Source: a virus
Length of the DNA: 44,936 nt
Strand: one strand, 5' to 3'
IMG/VR virus record: IMGVR_UViG_3300010389_000032
Coordinates: 1 to 44,936 of that record
Shown here: piece after piece, positions 8,077 to 14,595 of the stretch
How the letters are laid out: each line of letters starts with the position of its first letter
Position numbering within the stretch: the stretch's first letter is position 1
Position numbers and translations under genes: made by a program
The notes under the pieces: model-generated
Databases searched by the model: none
The model's input: the letters and a program-made list of their open reading frames with translations, nothing else
What the model was told of the DNA's origin: nothing

Positions 8077-8252
8077 GCGTGTTTGAAGCTAAAGCCGAGG
8101 TCATTAGTGAAAACTGTGACTGTGATTTTCTCATGGTTTGGGGTGGGCCATATAGGAGTTTCTGGCACGGCTACACCCTTACACAGTTTATCGATGGTAA
8201 AACCCCGATGACTCCCTATAAACTTAGAAAGCCCTTGATCGGAGGTTACTAA
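8073..8252 (+). CDS. Small hypothetical protein (59 aa)
   Basis: This short reading frame is linked by ATGA to the MazG-like gene and by TAATG to the membrane protein that follows, which is the pattern of real genes in this operon. The protein has CDCDFLMVWGG and an aromatic middle. No family is recognised. Confidence 0.6.
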   Translation: MSVFEAKAEVISENCDCDFLMVWGGPYRSFWHGYTLTQFIDGKTPMTPYKLRKPLIGGY

Positions 8253-8692
8253 TGTATTCATCATCACATGCAGCCATAGGGACCACTCTAGTAGCGGGTG
8301 GCTTTATCGCGGCAGGCACTGGAGGTCTTATCGTAGGGGCGGCTATAGCAGTCGTCTCTCACTTGTTTGTCGATTACCTTGGGGAAGAGCCTTATGGGGA
8401 TCTAACGACAAGTGCTATCTGGGAACTGATCCCAATGCTGATCTTTGCTGCTAGTGCTTTCCTCAGTGGATACCCTATGGTATTCCTTGTAGGCTGGCTG
8501 GCAGGAAACCTTATGGACATCATCGACAAGAAGCTATACCTAGCGATGTTCCTAAAGAATGTAGACCCTTGGTATTTCTTCCACAAAGGAAAGCCAAAGA
8601 TCAAACTTGACCTAGCGACTACCAAGATGTATGCGTTTATGTCTTGTATCGTGTATGTCACTGTCGCAATCATAATGAAAGGATATACCTGA
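8252..8692 (+). CDS. Integral membrane protein, possible YdjM/DUF457-like
   Basis: This is a 146-residue, very hydrophobic protein with about four membrane segments. His6 in the N-terminal SSHAAIG and the motif SHLFVDYLGE near residue 36 recall the conserved His and Asp of YdjM/DUF457 membrane metal-dependent hydrolase-like proteins, but the match is weak. It is coupled at both ends and sits directly before the queuosine-precursor transporter-like gene, so it may serve the same pathway. Confidence 0.65.
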   Translation: MYSSSHAAIGTTLVAGGFIAAGTGGLIVGAAIAVVSHLFVDYLGEEPYGDLTTSAIWELIPMLIFAASAFLSGYPMVFLVGWLAGNLMDIIDKKLYLAMFLKNVDPWYFFHKGKPKIKLDLATTKMYAFMSCIVYVTVAIIMKGYT

Positions 8693-9222
8693 TGAACTGG
8701 ATGACCAAATATTATGTTTTCTTGTCATTTATGATGACACTGCCGGTAGCTAATTGGCTGATCGGTAACTTTGGAACGACTTGTGTTGAAAACGGCCCAT
8801 GCCTAATCCCTGTAGGTTTTGGCTACATGGCCCCAAGCGGAGTCCTTGTTATCGGGCTATCTCTCGTTCTCAGGGACTGGCTGCAAGAGTTGACTGACTG
8901 GAGGTGGTCAGCGGTAGCTGTAACTTTCGGGGCTTTTATCTCTTACCTTGTGGCAGACCCATTCATTGCCCTCGCGAGTGCAATCGCCTTCTTGTCCTCC
9001 GAAATGCTTGATCTTGCAGTCTACACACCACTTCGGAAATCTGGTAGACATATCGCAGTATTGCTTTCAGGTGTGATTGGTGCAATAGCTGATAGTATGC
9101 TTTTTGTCTATATTGCCTTTGGCTCTATAGAGTTCGCGCTTGGGACTGTCCTTGGTAAATTGTATGCTTCTATAGTTGTCGCTGCCTATTTGTTTTGGAG
9201 GTTGCGTAGTGCAAGTAGATAA
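8692..9222 (+). CDS. VUT/YhhQ-family transporter (queuosine precursor uptake)
   Basis: This is a 176-residue membrane protein with about six hydrophobic segments. LVIGLSLVLRDWLQE, AIAFLSSEMLDLAVYTPL and GVIGAIADSMLFV carry the charged residues typical of the VUT (DUF165, YhhQ) family. In bacteria YhhQ imports preQ0/preQ1, the 7-deazaguanine precursors of queuosine. The next gene encodes a DpdA-type DNA transglycosylase, so the likely job is supplying the base used for DNA modification. ATG 8692 overlaps the preceding stop. The substrate is inferred from family and context. Confidence 0.75.
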   Translation: MNWMTKYYVFLSFMMTLPVANWLIGNFGTTCVENGPCLIPVGFGYMAPSGVLVIGLSLVLRDWLQELTDWRWSAVAVTFGAFISYLVADPFIALASAIAFLSSEMLDLAVYTPLRKSGRHIAVLLSGVIGAIADSMLFVYIAFGSIEFALGTVLGKLYASIVVAAYLFWRLRSASR

Positions 9223-9265
9223 GGTATAACTTCAATTCCCTAGTAAATGTAGAAAGGGTCAAGAA

Positions 9266-9985
9266 ATGTTACATTACCACGGGACACCAATAACCCCAAG
9301 ATCGGAGATGGAGAAATTAAAAGGGAAGCACTTTTGTGTGTCGTTTGCCCAGCCACAAGATGCTTTATGGTGTATTGATAACGCACAGAGCATTATGTGG
9401 GATAATGGTGCTTTCTCTGCCTATACTAAAGGTAAACCCTTTGATAAGGCGAGCTACATTTCTTGGCTAGATGATAAGTTATATGGCGCTAATTGGGCTG
9501 TAATCCCTGATGTTATAGGAGGCTCTGTAGATGAACAAAGAGAGTATATGTCAGGTTGGCCTTACCCAAGGCATTTATCTGCCCCAGTTTGGCATATGAA
9601 CTTGCCCTTTGACTGGCTTCTAGAGTTAATTGACAATTATCCAAGAGTTTGTTTCGGGTCTTCCGGTGAGTTTTGGAAGGTTGGCAGTGAGGAGTGGTCA
9701 CGCAGGGCAGACAAGGCATGGGAACTTATAGAGAAGACTAATGCAAGGCCATTAGTCCATATGATGAGGGGTTTGAAGTTATCAAAGGAAAGATGGCCTT
9801 TCGCGTCAGCGGATAGCACGAATGTCGCAAGGAACTTCAAAAATAAGGGTAAGGAAAAATGCCCCAGAGAAATGTGTGACAGGATTGATGCAGTCCAAAC
9901 ACCCCTAAGATTTACAATACAGTTAAGAAAGGATACGCCTGATGAACCCAATCAAAAGGTATTGGAACTACCTCAAGACCCGTGA
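9266..9985 (+). CDS. dpdA: DpdA-type DNA guanine transglycosylase
   Basis: This is a 239-residue protein related to the tRNA-guanine transglycosylase superfamily in its phage DNA form. Motifs in order are HYHGTPI (3-9), WDNGAFSAY (about 44), AVIPDVIGG (about 76), LSAPVWHMN (about 107), VCFGSSGEFW (about 132), HMMRG (about 171) and FASADSTNVARN (about 186). DpdA enzymes replace guanine in DNA with a 7-deazaguanine such as preQ0. The adjacent transporter fits this role. The gene follows a 43-bp gap and has AAAGGG before the ATG. It is AT-richer than its neighbours, and its 3' end overlaps the DUF1127 gene by 44 bases. No preQ0 biosynthesis gene is visible in the window. Confidence 0.8.
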   Translation: MLHYHGTPITPRSEMEKLKGKHFCVSFAQPQDALWCIDNAQSIMWDNGAFSAYTKGKPFDKASYISWLDDKLYGANWAVIPDVIGGSVDEQREYMSGWPYPRHLSAPVWHMNLPFDWLLELIDNYPRVCFGSSGEFWKVGSEEWSRRADKAWELIEKTNARPLVHMMRGLKLSKERWPFASADSTNVARNFKNKGKEKCPREMCDRIDAVQTPLRFTIQLRKDTPDEPNQKVLELPQDP

Positions 9986-10121
9986 GCAGCACCGTAAGAT
10001 TATCAAGGAACTGAACCAACTGACCGATAGACAACTCCGAGACATGGGCATCTATCGTGGTGATATTGATAACCTTGTGTGGCTAGATGAGGATAAACAA
10101 AAGCGGGGGAGTTCCTATTGA
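9942..10121 (+). CDS. DUF1127 (YjiS-like) small protein
   Basis: This is a 59-residue basic protein. ELNQLTDRQLRDMGIYRGDI is the hallmark of DUF1127, a family common in Alphaproteobacteria and implicated in RNA-linked regulation of phosphate and carbon metabolism. The gene starts inside the 3' end of dpdA and ends overlapping the next start. A phage copy could adjust host RNA turnover or metabolism. That role is inference. Confidence 0.7.
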   Translation: MNPIKRYWNYLKTREQHRKIIKELNQLTDRQLRDMGIYRGDIDNLVWLDEDKQKRGSSY

Positions 10122-10282
10122 TTTCTCCTGAGTGGACTATCTTAGCGGATAGCGTCATCAATCAGTATCACGAGGGTCGGATCTCCTTAGAGTATGCAGA
10201 GAAAAAGCTGGATGATCTCCGCGTCCCACAGTCAATAAAGAACCGTCTGTATAAACAAAAGAAAGAGCAAAATGAGCAATAA
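10118..10282 (+). CDS. Small hypothetical protein with TTG start (54 aa)
   Basis: This frame starts with TTG at 10118. A strong ribosome binding site GGGGGAG lies about seven bases upstream. The frame overlaps both the DUF1127 stop and the start of the ribonucleotide reductase gene. The protein (MISPEWTILADSVINQ...) is helical and ends in a lysine-rich stretch. I do not recognise the family. The overlaps and binding site argue that it is real. Confidence 0.6.
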   Translation: MISPEWTILADSVINQYHEGRISLEYAEKKLDDLRVPQSIKNRLYKQKKEQNEQ

Positions 10283-12179
10283 CCAACTGCCTACCGACTA
10301 TCAAAACTTTATCGCACTGTCGAGGTATGCCCGGTGGCTTCCTGAAGAGGGTCGTCGTGAGGACTGGGGTGAGACTGTAGATCGGTATATGTCTAATGTG
10401 GTCCGCCCTCTGGCTGGGGATGATACCTACGTCAACCAGATCGGGGATGCTATCATGTCCCTTGAGGTTATGCCTTCTATGAGGGCTATGATGACTGCTG
10501 GTAAGGCTGCTGATCGTGACAACACTTGCATGTATAACTGTAGCTACCTACCTGTGGATGATCCCAAGTCTTTTGATGAGGCTATGTTCATCCTTCTGTG
10601 TGGCACAGGCGTAGGCTTCTCTGTAGAGCGTCAATACATCAAGAAACTACCGGATGTGCCTGACACCCTCTACGACAGCGATACAACGATTGTAGTGAAA
10701 GACTCTAAGGAAGGTTGGGCTAAAGCATACCGACAGCTTCTGAGCCTTCTCTGGGCCGGTGAGGTGCCTAAGTGGGATGTGTCTAAGGTTCGTCCTGCTG
10801 GTGCAAAGCTGAAGATTTTTGGTGGTCGTGCCTCTGGTCCTGCTCCTCTGGTTGACCTCTTCCGGTTTACCATTGACAAGTTCAAAGGTGCTACGGGTCG
10901 TAAGCTGAACTCTATCGAGTGCCATGACATCATGTGTAAGATTGGTGAGGTTGTCGTTGTTGGCGGTGTTCGTCGTTCTGCAATGATCTCTCTTAGCAAT
11001 CTCAGTGATGATCGTATGCGTCACGCTAAGTCTGGTCAATGGTGGGAATCCCAAGGTCAACGCGCTCTGGCTAACAACTCTGTAGCGTATACGGAAAAGC
11101 CTGACGTAGAGACCTTCATGCGTGAGTGGACAGCACTGATCGAGAGTAAGTCCGGTGAGCGTGGTATCTTCAACCGTGTAGCAAGTCAGAAGCAAGCAGC
11201 TAAGAATGGTCGTCGTGAGAGCAGCTATGAGTTTGGGACTAACCCTTGTTCAGAGATTATCTTGCGCCCGTATCAGTTCTGCAATCTAACAGAAGTGGTT
11301 GTTCGTGCTACAGACAGTCTGGAGGATCTGGAGCGTAAGGTCAAACTTGCGACTATCCTCGGGACTATCCAGTCTACCTACACTCACTTCCCATACTTGC
11401 GGAAGGTCTGGCAGAAGAATACTGAGGAAGAACGTCTGCTTGGGGTATCTCTCACGGGCATCATGGATAACCCTCTGATGACGACAAAGAACCAAGGATT
11501 GGAGAAAACACTTGAGCATCTTCGAAATGTCGCTGTGGTTACTAACGCTGAGTGGGCTGAGCGTCTTGATATACCAGTATCTGCGGCCATCACATGTGTT
11601 AAACCATCTGGAACCGTTTCTCAGTTGGTTGATAGTGCTTCTGGTATTCACACTCGGCATTCTGAATATTACATCCGCACTGTTCGAGGTGATAACAAAG
11701 ACCCTCTGACGCAGCTTATGATCGACCAAGGTATTCCTAGTGAACCTTGTGTTATGAAGCCAGACACTACGACAGTGTTCAGTTTCCCGATTAAGGCTCC
11801 TGTTGGTGCTGTTACTCGTGATGACCTTACCGCTGTTGAACAGCTAGAGACTTGGCTTATGTATCAGCGTAATTGGTGTGAGCATAAGCCTTCTGTGACT
11901 GTCAGTGTTAAGGATGATGAATGGTTGGATGTGGGTGCCTTTGTCTACAAGCACTTTGATGAAATGTCTGGTGTGTCGTTCCTACCTTACGATGGTGGCA
12001 CCTATCAACAGGCTCCTTATCAGGAATGCGACAAAGAACGGTATGAGGAAGTCCTTCAGAGTATGCCTACGGGTATTGACTGGAGCAAACTTTCGGAGTA
12101 TGAAGGGGAAGACAATACCGCTGGTATGCAGACTATGGCCTGCTCCGGTGATACTTGTGAAATTGTTGATCTGACCTAA
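10272..12179 (+). CDS. nrdJ: Class II (adenosylcobalamin-dependent) ribonucleotide reductase
   Basis: This is a 635-residue monomeric RNR of the Lactobacillus leichmannii type. Cys86 in NTCMYNC and Cys337 in YQFCNL form the expected redox pair. Cys326 in TNPCSEI is the thiyl-radical cysteine, with the same 11-residue spacing to its partner as C408/C419 of the model enzyme. A C-terminal CSGDTCEI is the reducing pair. It converts ribonucleoside triphosphates to dNTPs using cobalamin and no oxygen. Partners in the window are ThyX, MazG and DUF3310. There is no intein or intron interruption. Confidence 0.93.
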   Translation: MSNNQLPTDYQNFIALSRYARWLPEEGRREDWGETVDRYMSNVVRPLAGDDTYVNQIGDAIMSLEVMPSMRAMMTAGKAADRDNTCMYNCSYLPVDDPKSFDEAMFILLCGTGVGFSVERQYIKKLPDVPDTLYDSDTTIVVKDSKEGWAKAYRQLLSLLWAGEVPKWDVSKVRPAGAKLKIFGGRASGPAPLVDLFRFTIDKFKGATGRKLNSIECHDIMCKIGEVVVVGGVRRSAMISLSNLSDDRMRHAKSGQWWESQGQRALANNSVAYTEKPDVETFMREWTALIESKSGERGIFNRVASQKQAAKNGRRESSYEFGTNPCSEIILRPYQFCNLTEVVVRATDSLEDLERKVKLATILGTIQSTYTHFPYLRKVWQKNTEEERLLGVSLTGIMDNPLMTTKNQGLEKTLEHLRNVAVVTNAEWAERLDIPVSAAITCVKPSGTVSQLVDSASGIHTRHSEYYIRTVRGDNKDPLTQLMIDQGIPSEPCVMKPDTTTVFSFPIKAPVGAVTRDDLTAVEQLETWLMYQRNWCEHKPSVTVSVKDDEWLDVGAFVYKHFDEMSGVSFLPYDGGTYQQAPYQECDKERYEEVLQSMPTGIDWSKLSEYEGEDNTAGMQTMACSGDTCEIVDLT

Positions 12180-12185
12180 GGTTTT

Positions 12186-12313
12186 GGTGCGGGAAGTGGT
12201 CTAAGGGTCATTGGGTATGATCCAGCGTAGCAAAACAAAAGCCCTTGGGAGCGACGTAATGCCTTACTGATATGCCCGCACCAATGAGTCCTGAGCATGA
12301 CGTAAAACTGCTC
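12186..12313 (+). promoter_or_regulatory. Candidate structured RNA, copy 2
   Basis: This lies between nrdJ and the HNH remnant. GGTGCGGG (12186-12193) pairs perfectly with CCCGCACC (12275-12282). Inside, GGGTCAT pairs with ATGATCC (12205-12223), and GTAA-TGCC-TTAC forms a small hairpin. Five bases after the closing stem begins the same 26-nt core as at 3308-3333 (GTCCTGAG ... GACGT ... AAACTGCTC), with three differences. The helices differ in sequence between the copies while the layout is kept, which suggests conserved RNA structure. Confidence 0.5.
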
Positions 12314-12333
12314 CACAAATAATAGGAAGTCAA

Positions 12334-12776
12334 ATGGCAAAGAACTCTTTACCGATAGGTTACCTACAAGAAGCATTAAGGCTTGACGAGAACACTGGGT
12401 TTTTGTATTGGAGGGAGGATCGACCACGAAGTCACTTTAGGGCCGAAAAAGCATACCAGATGTATCTTGGTAAGTATGCTGGTCGTAAGACCACATAAAC
12501 GGGGACCGAAAGGATAATCGCCCGACTAACTTAAGGTTGGTTACCCCCAGAGAAAACAGCAGGAACCAAAAACGACACTCAACAAATACTTCTGGTTTTG
12601 CTGGTGTTGATGAAAAAAGGGGAAAGTTTAGGGCTAGAATTACCTATGATGGCAAACAAATACACTTAGGGTATTTCCAAACTGCTGAAGAAGCGCATGA
12701 GGCTTGGCTTCAAGCTAGAGATGAATTAGGCTTTCTGCCCGGTCATGGTTCAGATAGAGAAGTGTATAGAGATTAG
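12334..12776 (+). pseudogene. Decayed HNH homing endonuclease with AP2-like domain
   Basis: The first frame (12334-12498, 54 aa) has the typical N-terminus of phage HNH endonucleases: RLDENTGFLYWRED, then YAGRKTT, then a stop. Two bases later, in another frame, the protein resumes with NGDRKDNRPTNLRLVTPREN and then the AP2-like region NTSGFAGVDEKRGKFRARI ending at 12776. The middle, which should carry the catalytic His residues and the invariant AHR..W and DH motifs, is deleted. The element is therefore a dead homing gene, and neither fragment should cut DNA. Confidence 0.8.
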
Positions 12777-12802
12777 TCAGCATCTACTGAAGAAGGAATC
12801 TG

Positions 12803-13252
12803 ATGAGATACTGGGAATATATGAGAGAGAAAGGACGAGAAGTGACTGAAGATCTTAAGCCTACACACGAATACCGTTACTCGCATTGGTTGGAAGACTA
12901 CTGGGAGCCGATCTATGTAGATAAAGAGAGAGACACCATTGGTCGATATAATGGTATAGGGGATTCTCGCACGACTTTCTCATCGCTTAAGGCAGACCCT
13001 TACTCAGAGGTGAGACAACTTAGGGATAACAAAAGATTGGACAACGTAAACCATCCAAGTCACTACAACGAGTCCGGAATTGAATGTATCGAGGCTATCA
13101 GGGCTACCCTTGGGTCTAAAGGCTTTCAAGCATACTGCAAGGGAAACGTCATGAAGTATCTGTGGCGGTATGAGTATAAGAACGGTATTGAGGACTTGCA
13201 TAAGGCTCAGGTCTATCTTAACTGGATGGTAGAGTCTATAGAACAGACATAA
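12803..13252 (+). CDS. DUF3310 protein, T7 gp1.7-like
   Basis: This is a 149-residue protein. The C-terminal half, VNHPSHYNESGIECIEAI ... YCKGNVMKYLWRYEYKNG, is a clear DUF3310 domain, the domain found in the T7 gp1.7 nucleotide kinase. The N-terminal half (WEYMREKGREV, YWEPIYVDKERD) is not recognised. A role in nucleotide metabolism next to RNR and MazG is reasonable. AAGGAATCTG precedes the ATG. A leftward terminator overlaps its last two bases. Confidence 0.8.
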   Translation: MRYWEYMREKGREVTEDLKPTHEYRYSHWLEDYWEPIYVDKERDTIGRYNGIGDSRTTFSSLKADPYSEVRQLRDNKRLDNVNHPSHYNESGIECIEAIRATLGSKGFQAYCKGNVMKYLWRYEYKNGIEDLHKAQVYLNWMVESIEQT

Positions 13253-13274
13253 AAAAGGCCCCCGTGAGGGAGCC
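13251..13274 (-). terminator. Rho-independent terminator for leftward transcripts
   Basis: Read on the minus strand, GGCTCCC and GGGGGCC pair around a TCAC loop and are followed by six Ts. On the plus strand the hairpin has no T tract. It would therefore stop late-operon transcripts that run past the spanin gene and through two oppositely oriented genes. Confidence 0.75.
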
Positions 13275-13286
13275 AAGGAGAGAACT

Positions 13287-13577
13287 ATGAAGTATGTAAT
13301 CTTGGTAGTAGTGTTTCTTATGATTTCTACTGTTAAAGCAACAGCACAAGATCAGGCAGAGTTGTGTCATACAGCATCAGACATCTCTAAGCAGGTAGCA
13401 CTGTGGCGAGACCAAGGGATTGATCCTAATCTGTCGTTCTCTGCAATGCTTGGTCTAGGGCTTCCACCCGACGTAGCAATTTCTGTAGTTGCCTATATCT
13501 ACCGAATGTATGCTGATCGAAGCCCCGACGAAATCAAAGAGCAAATCCTTCAGGCTTGTCTAGGAGAAGCAATGTGA
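13287..13577 (+). CDS. Small secreted/periplasmic protein
   Basis: This is a 96-residue protein with a clear signal peptide (KYVILVVVFLMISTVKATAQ). The mature part has two cysteines (AELCHTAS and LQACLGEA) that could form a disulfide. No family is recognised. AAGGAGAG lies before the ATG. It may act in the periplasm, for example in superinfection exclusion or host envelope change, but this is inference. Confidence 0.7.
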   Translation: MKYVILVVVFLMISTVKATAQDQAELCHTASDISKQVALWRDQGIDPNLSFSAMLGLGLPPDVAISVVAYIYRMYADRSPDEIKEQILQACLGEAM

Positions 13578-13747
13578 AGCAATACTCTAAGATTATCATC
13601 AGGACAGTGACAGGTAGTTTCATCCAGCATGATAATGTAGAGGCAGATGTATCCTCTGGTAAAGTCGTTAGGGTAAAGCTGAAGAACTCTACCCGTATGT
13701 ATCCATACCACTCAATTATGTCTATCGAGGTGTTTAACGACGACTGA
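13574..13747 (+). CDS. Small hypothetical protein (57 aa)
   Basis: The start is GTG at 13574, overlapping the previous stop (GTGA) with AGGAGA six bases upstream. An in-frame TTG at 13556 is less likely. The protein looks like a small beta-rich fold (KIIIRTVTGSFIQHDNVEAD ... MSIEVFNDD). It is the last rightward gene, and its end overlaps the last leftward gene by 14 bases. Confidence 0.6.
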   Translation: MKQYSKIIIRTVTGSFIQHDNVEADVSSGKVVRVKLKNSTRMYPYHSIMSIEVFNDD

Positions 13748-14093
13748 AGAAACCTCTAAGGATTCTACCCATTTCACCGGGTGACGGAAGTAACCAACCT
13801 AAAATCAGAAGAACTATTATCCAAAGTGGGGTCTCTTGTATTGTCAGGGACTCCACTTTTTCTGTTCTAACAGTGTTGGTATCCTTGGTCTGGGTAATGT
13901 CTCTAGCGTTAGGTCTAACAATGTTCTGAGACTGATCGAGATCTGCACCAATCGTTTGGGAGTTCTCTTGACCAGCTTGAGTGTTAGCAGCTACGTTAGG
14001 GCCACCACCTGTAAGTAGGCTCAGAGGACTACCGCAGGCTGGGATCACCATCAGTGCTGTAAGAGCCAGAGCGAGTTTGAACCTGCTTTGCAT
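13734..14093 (-). CDS. Lipoprotein with C-terminal membrane helix, u-spanin candidate
   Basis: This is a 119-residue protein. The N-terminus has a lipoprotein signal ending in the lipobox-like VIPAC-G. A polar Asn/Gln/Thr-rich middle follows, and a C-terminal helix, LWIIVLLILGWLL, ends in a basic tail (FFSRR). An outer-membrane lipid anchor plus an inner-membrane helix in one chain is the layout of unimolecular spanins such as T1 gp11, which fuse the two membranes at lysis. It is the last gene of the lysis cassette. Confidence 0.7.
   Translation of the reverse strand: MQSRFKLALALTALMVIPACGSPLSLLTGGGPNVAANTQAGQENSQTIGADLDQSQNIVRPNARDITQTKDTNTVRTEKVESLTIQETPLWIIVLLILGWLLPSPGEMGRILRGFFSRR
13823..13861 (+). 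terminator. Rho-independent terminator for rightward transcripts
   Basis: AAAGTGGGGTCTC pairs with GGACTCCACTTT over about twelve base pairs (including two G-T pairs), and the stem runs into TTTTT. It would end the replication operon. It lies inside the coding region of the leftward u-spanin gene, so the same bases serve as a terminator on one strand and codons on the other. Confidence 0.8.
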
Positions 14094-14247
14094 AACTATC
14101 CAATCCGAATGCTGCTGCTGCGAAGGTGAACACTGGCCAGACTAGCACTTCCACCATGCTAACGTCTCCTGTCCAAACGACATAACCAAGTCCAAGCAGA
14201 AGCCCTATGGAGACCTCTCTTTTGTAAGTCTTAATCTTGTTCTGCAT
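14029..14247 (-). CDS. Small membrane protein, holin candidate
   Basis: This is a 72-residue protein starting at the ATG 14247, which has GGAG seven bases upstream (an ATG 30 bases earlier lacks one). A basic N-terminus (NKIKTYKREV) is followed by two hydrophobic stretches, IGLLLGLGYVVW and VLVWPVFTFAAAAFGL. Its place between endolysin and spanin genes suggests a pinholin or holin. Confidence 0.6.
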   Translation of the reverse strand: MQNKIKTYKREVSIGLLLGLGYVVWTGDVSMVEVLVWPVFTFAAAAFGLDSYAKQVQTRSGSYSTDGDPSLR

Positions 14248-14365
14248 ACTGGCACTCCACACTAGAGCCTTCAGCATAAGCTGTGAAGTTGGAATAGCAG
14301 AAGATCAGGAGTAGAGAAACAACAGCACCAATTACTAGAAATCCAGAGTTCTGTCGTTCCATCAT
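14231..14365 (-). CDS. Very small membrane protein in lysis cassette (44 aa)
   Basis: The frame starts at ATG 14365, overlapping the stop of the preceding gene (ATGA), with AGGAGG about nine bases upstream. It reads MMERQNS, a hydrophobic segment FLVIGAVVSLLLIFC, then a short polar tail with one cysteine. It overlaps the next small membrane gene by 17 bases. It is easily missed because of its size. A holin or antiholin role is inference. Confidence 0.55.
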   Translation of the reverse strand: MMERQNSGFLVIGAVVSLLLIFCYSNFTAYAEGSSVECQYAEQD

Positions 14366-14595
14366 GCTCCCAATCCTCCTCTTATAATCCAAGCCATGAC
14401 TGCTGAGATAAGACCCCCAATGACAAACAAGAGGCTTCTATCCCTCATCATCTGTCGCTTCTGTTCCTTGTCGATAAGACCCTGTAGAGATTGATTGAGC
14501 AGGGCTATGGTAGTGTTCAATTCAGAGATATGCTTCTCTAGTTCTTCGTAGGCATTCTCTAGTTTATCTAATCGCCTGTTGTATTCATCGCTCAT
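14362..14595 (-). CDS. Coiled-coil protein with C-terminal membrane helix, XhlA/holin-like
   Basis: This is a 77-residue protein. A long heptad-type helix (RRLDKLENAYEELEKHISEL onward) is followed by one membrane segment, LLFVIGGLISAVMAWII. The layout matches hemolysin XhlA-type or T7-type class III holin-associated proteins. ATG 14595 overlaps the endolysin stop by 11 bases. An ATG 13 codons earlier lies within the endolysin gene and is less likely. Confidence 0.65.
   Translation of the reverse strand: MSDEYNRRLDKLENAYEELEKHISELNTTIALLNQSLQGLIDKEQKRQMMRDRSLLFVIGGLISAVMAWIIRGGLGA

Noticed and set aside
12180-12500. Group I intron in the ribonucleotide reductase gene
   Set aside because: The nrdJ frame ends normally with its C-terminal cysteine pair, and no group I core motifs are evident. 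The region is better described as a structured RNA plus an HNH remnant.
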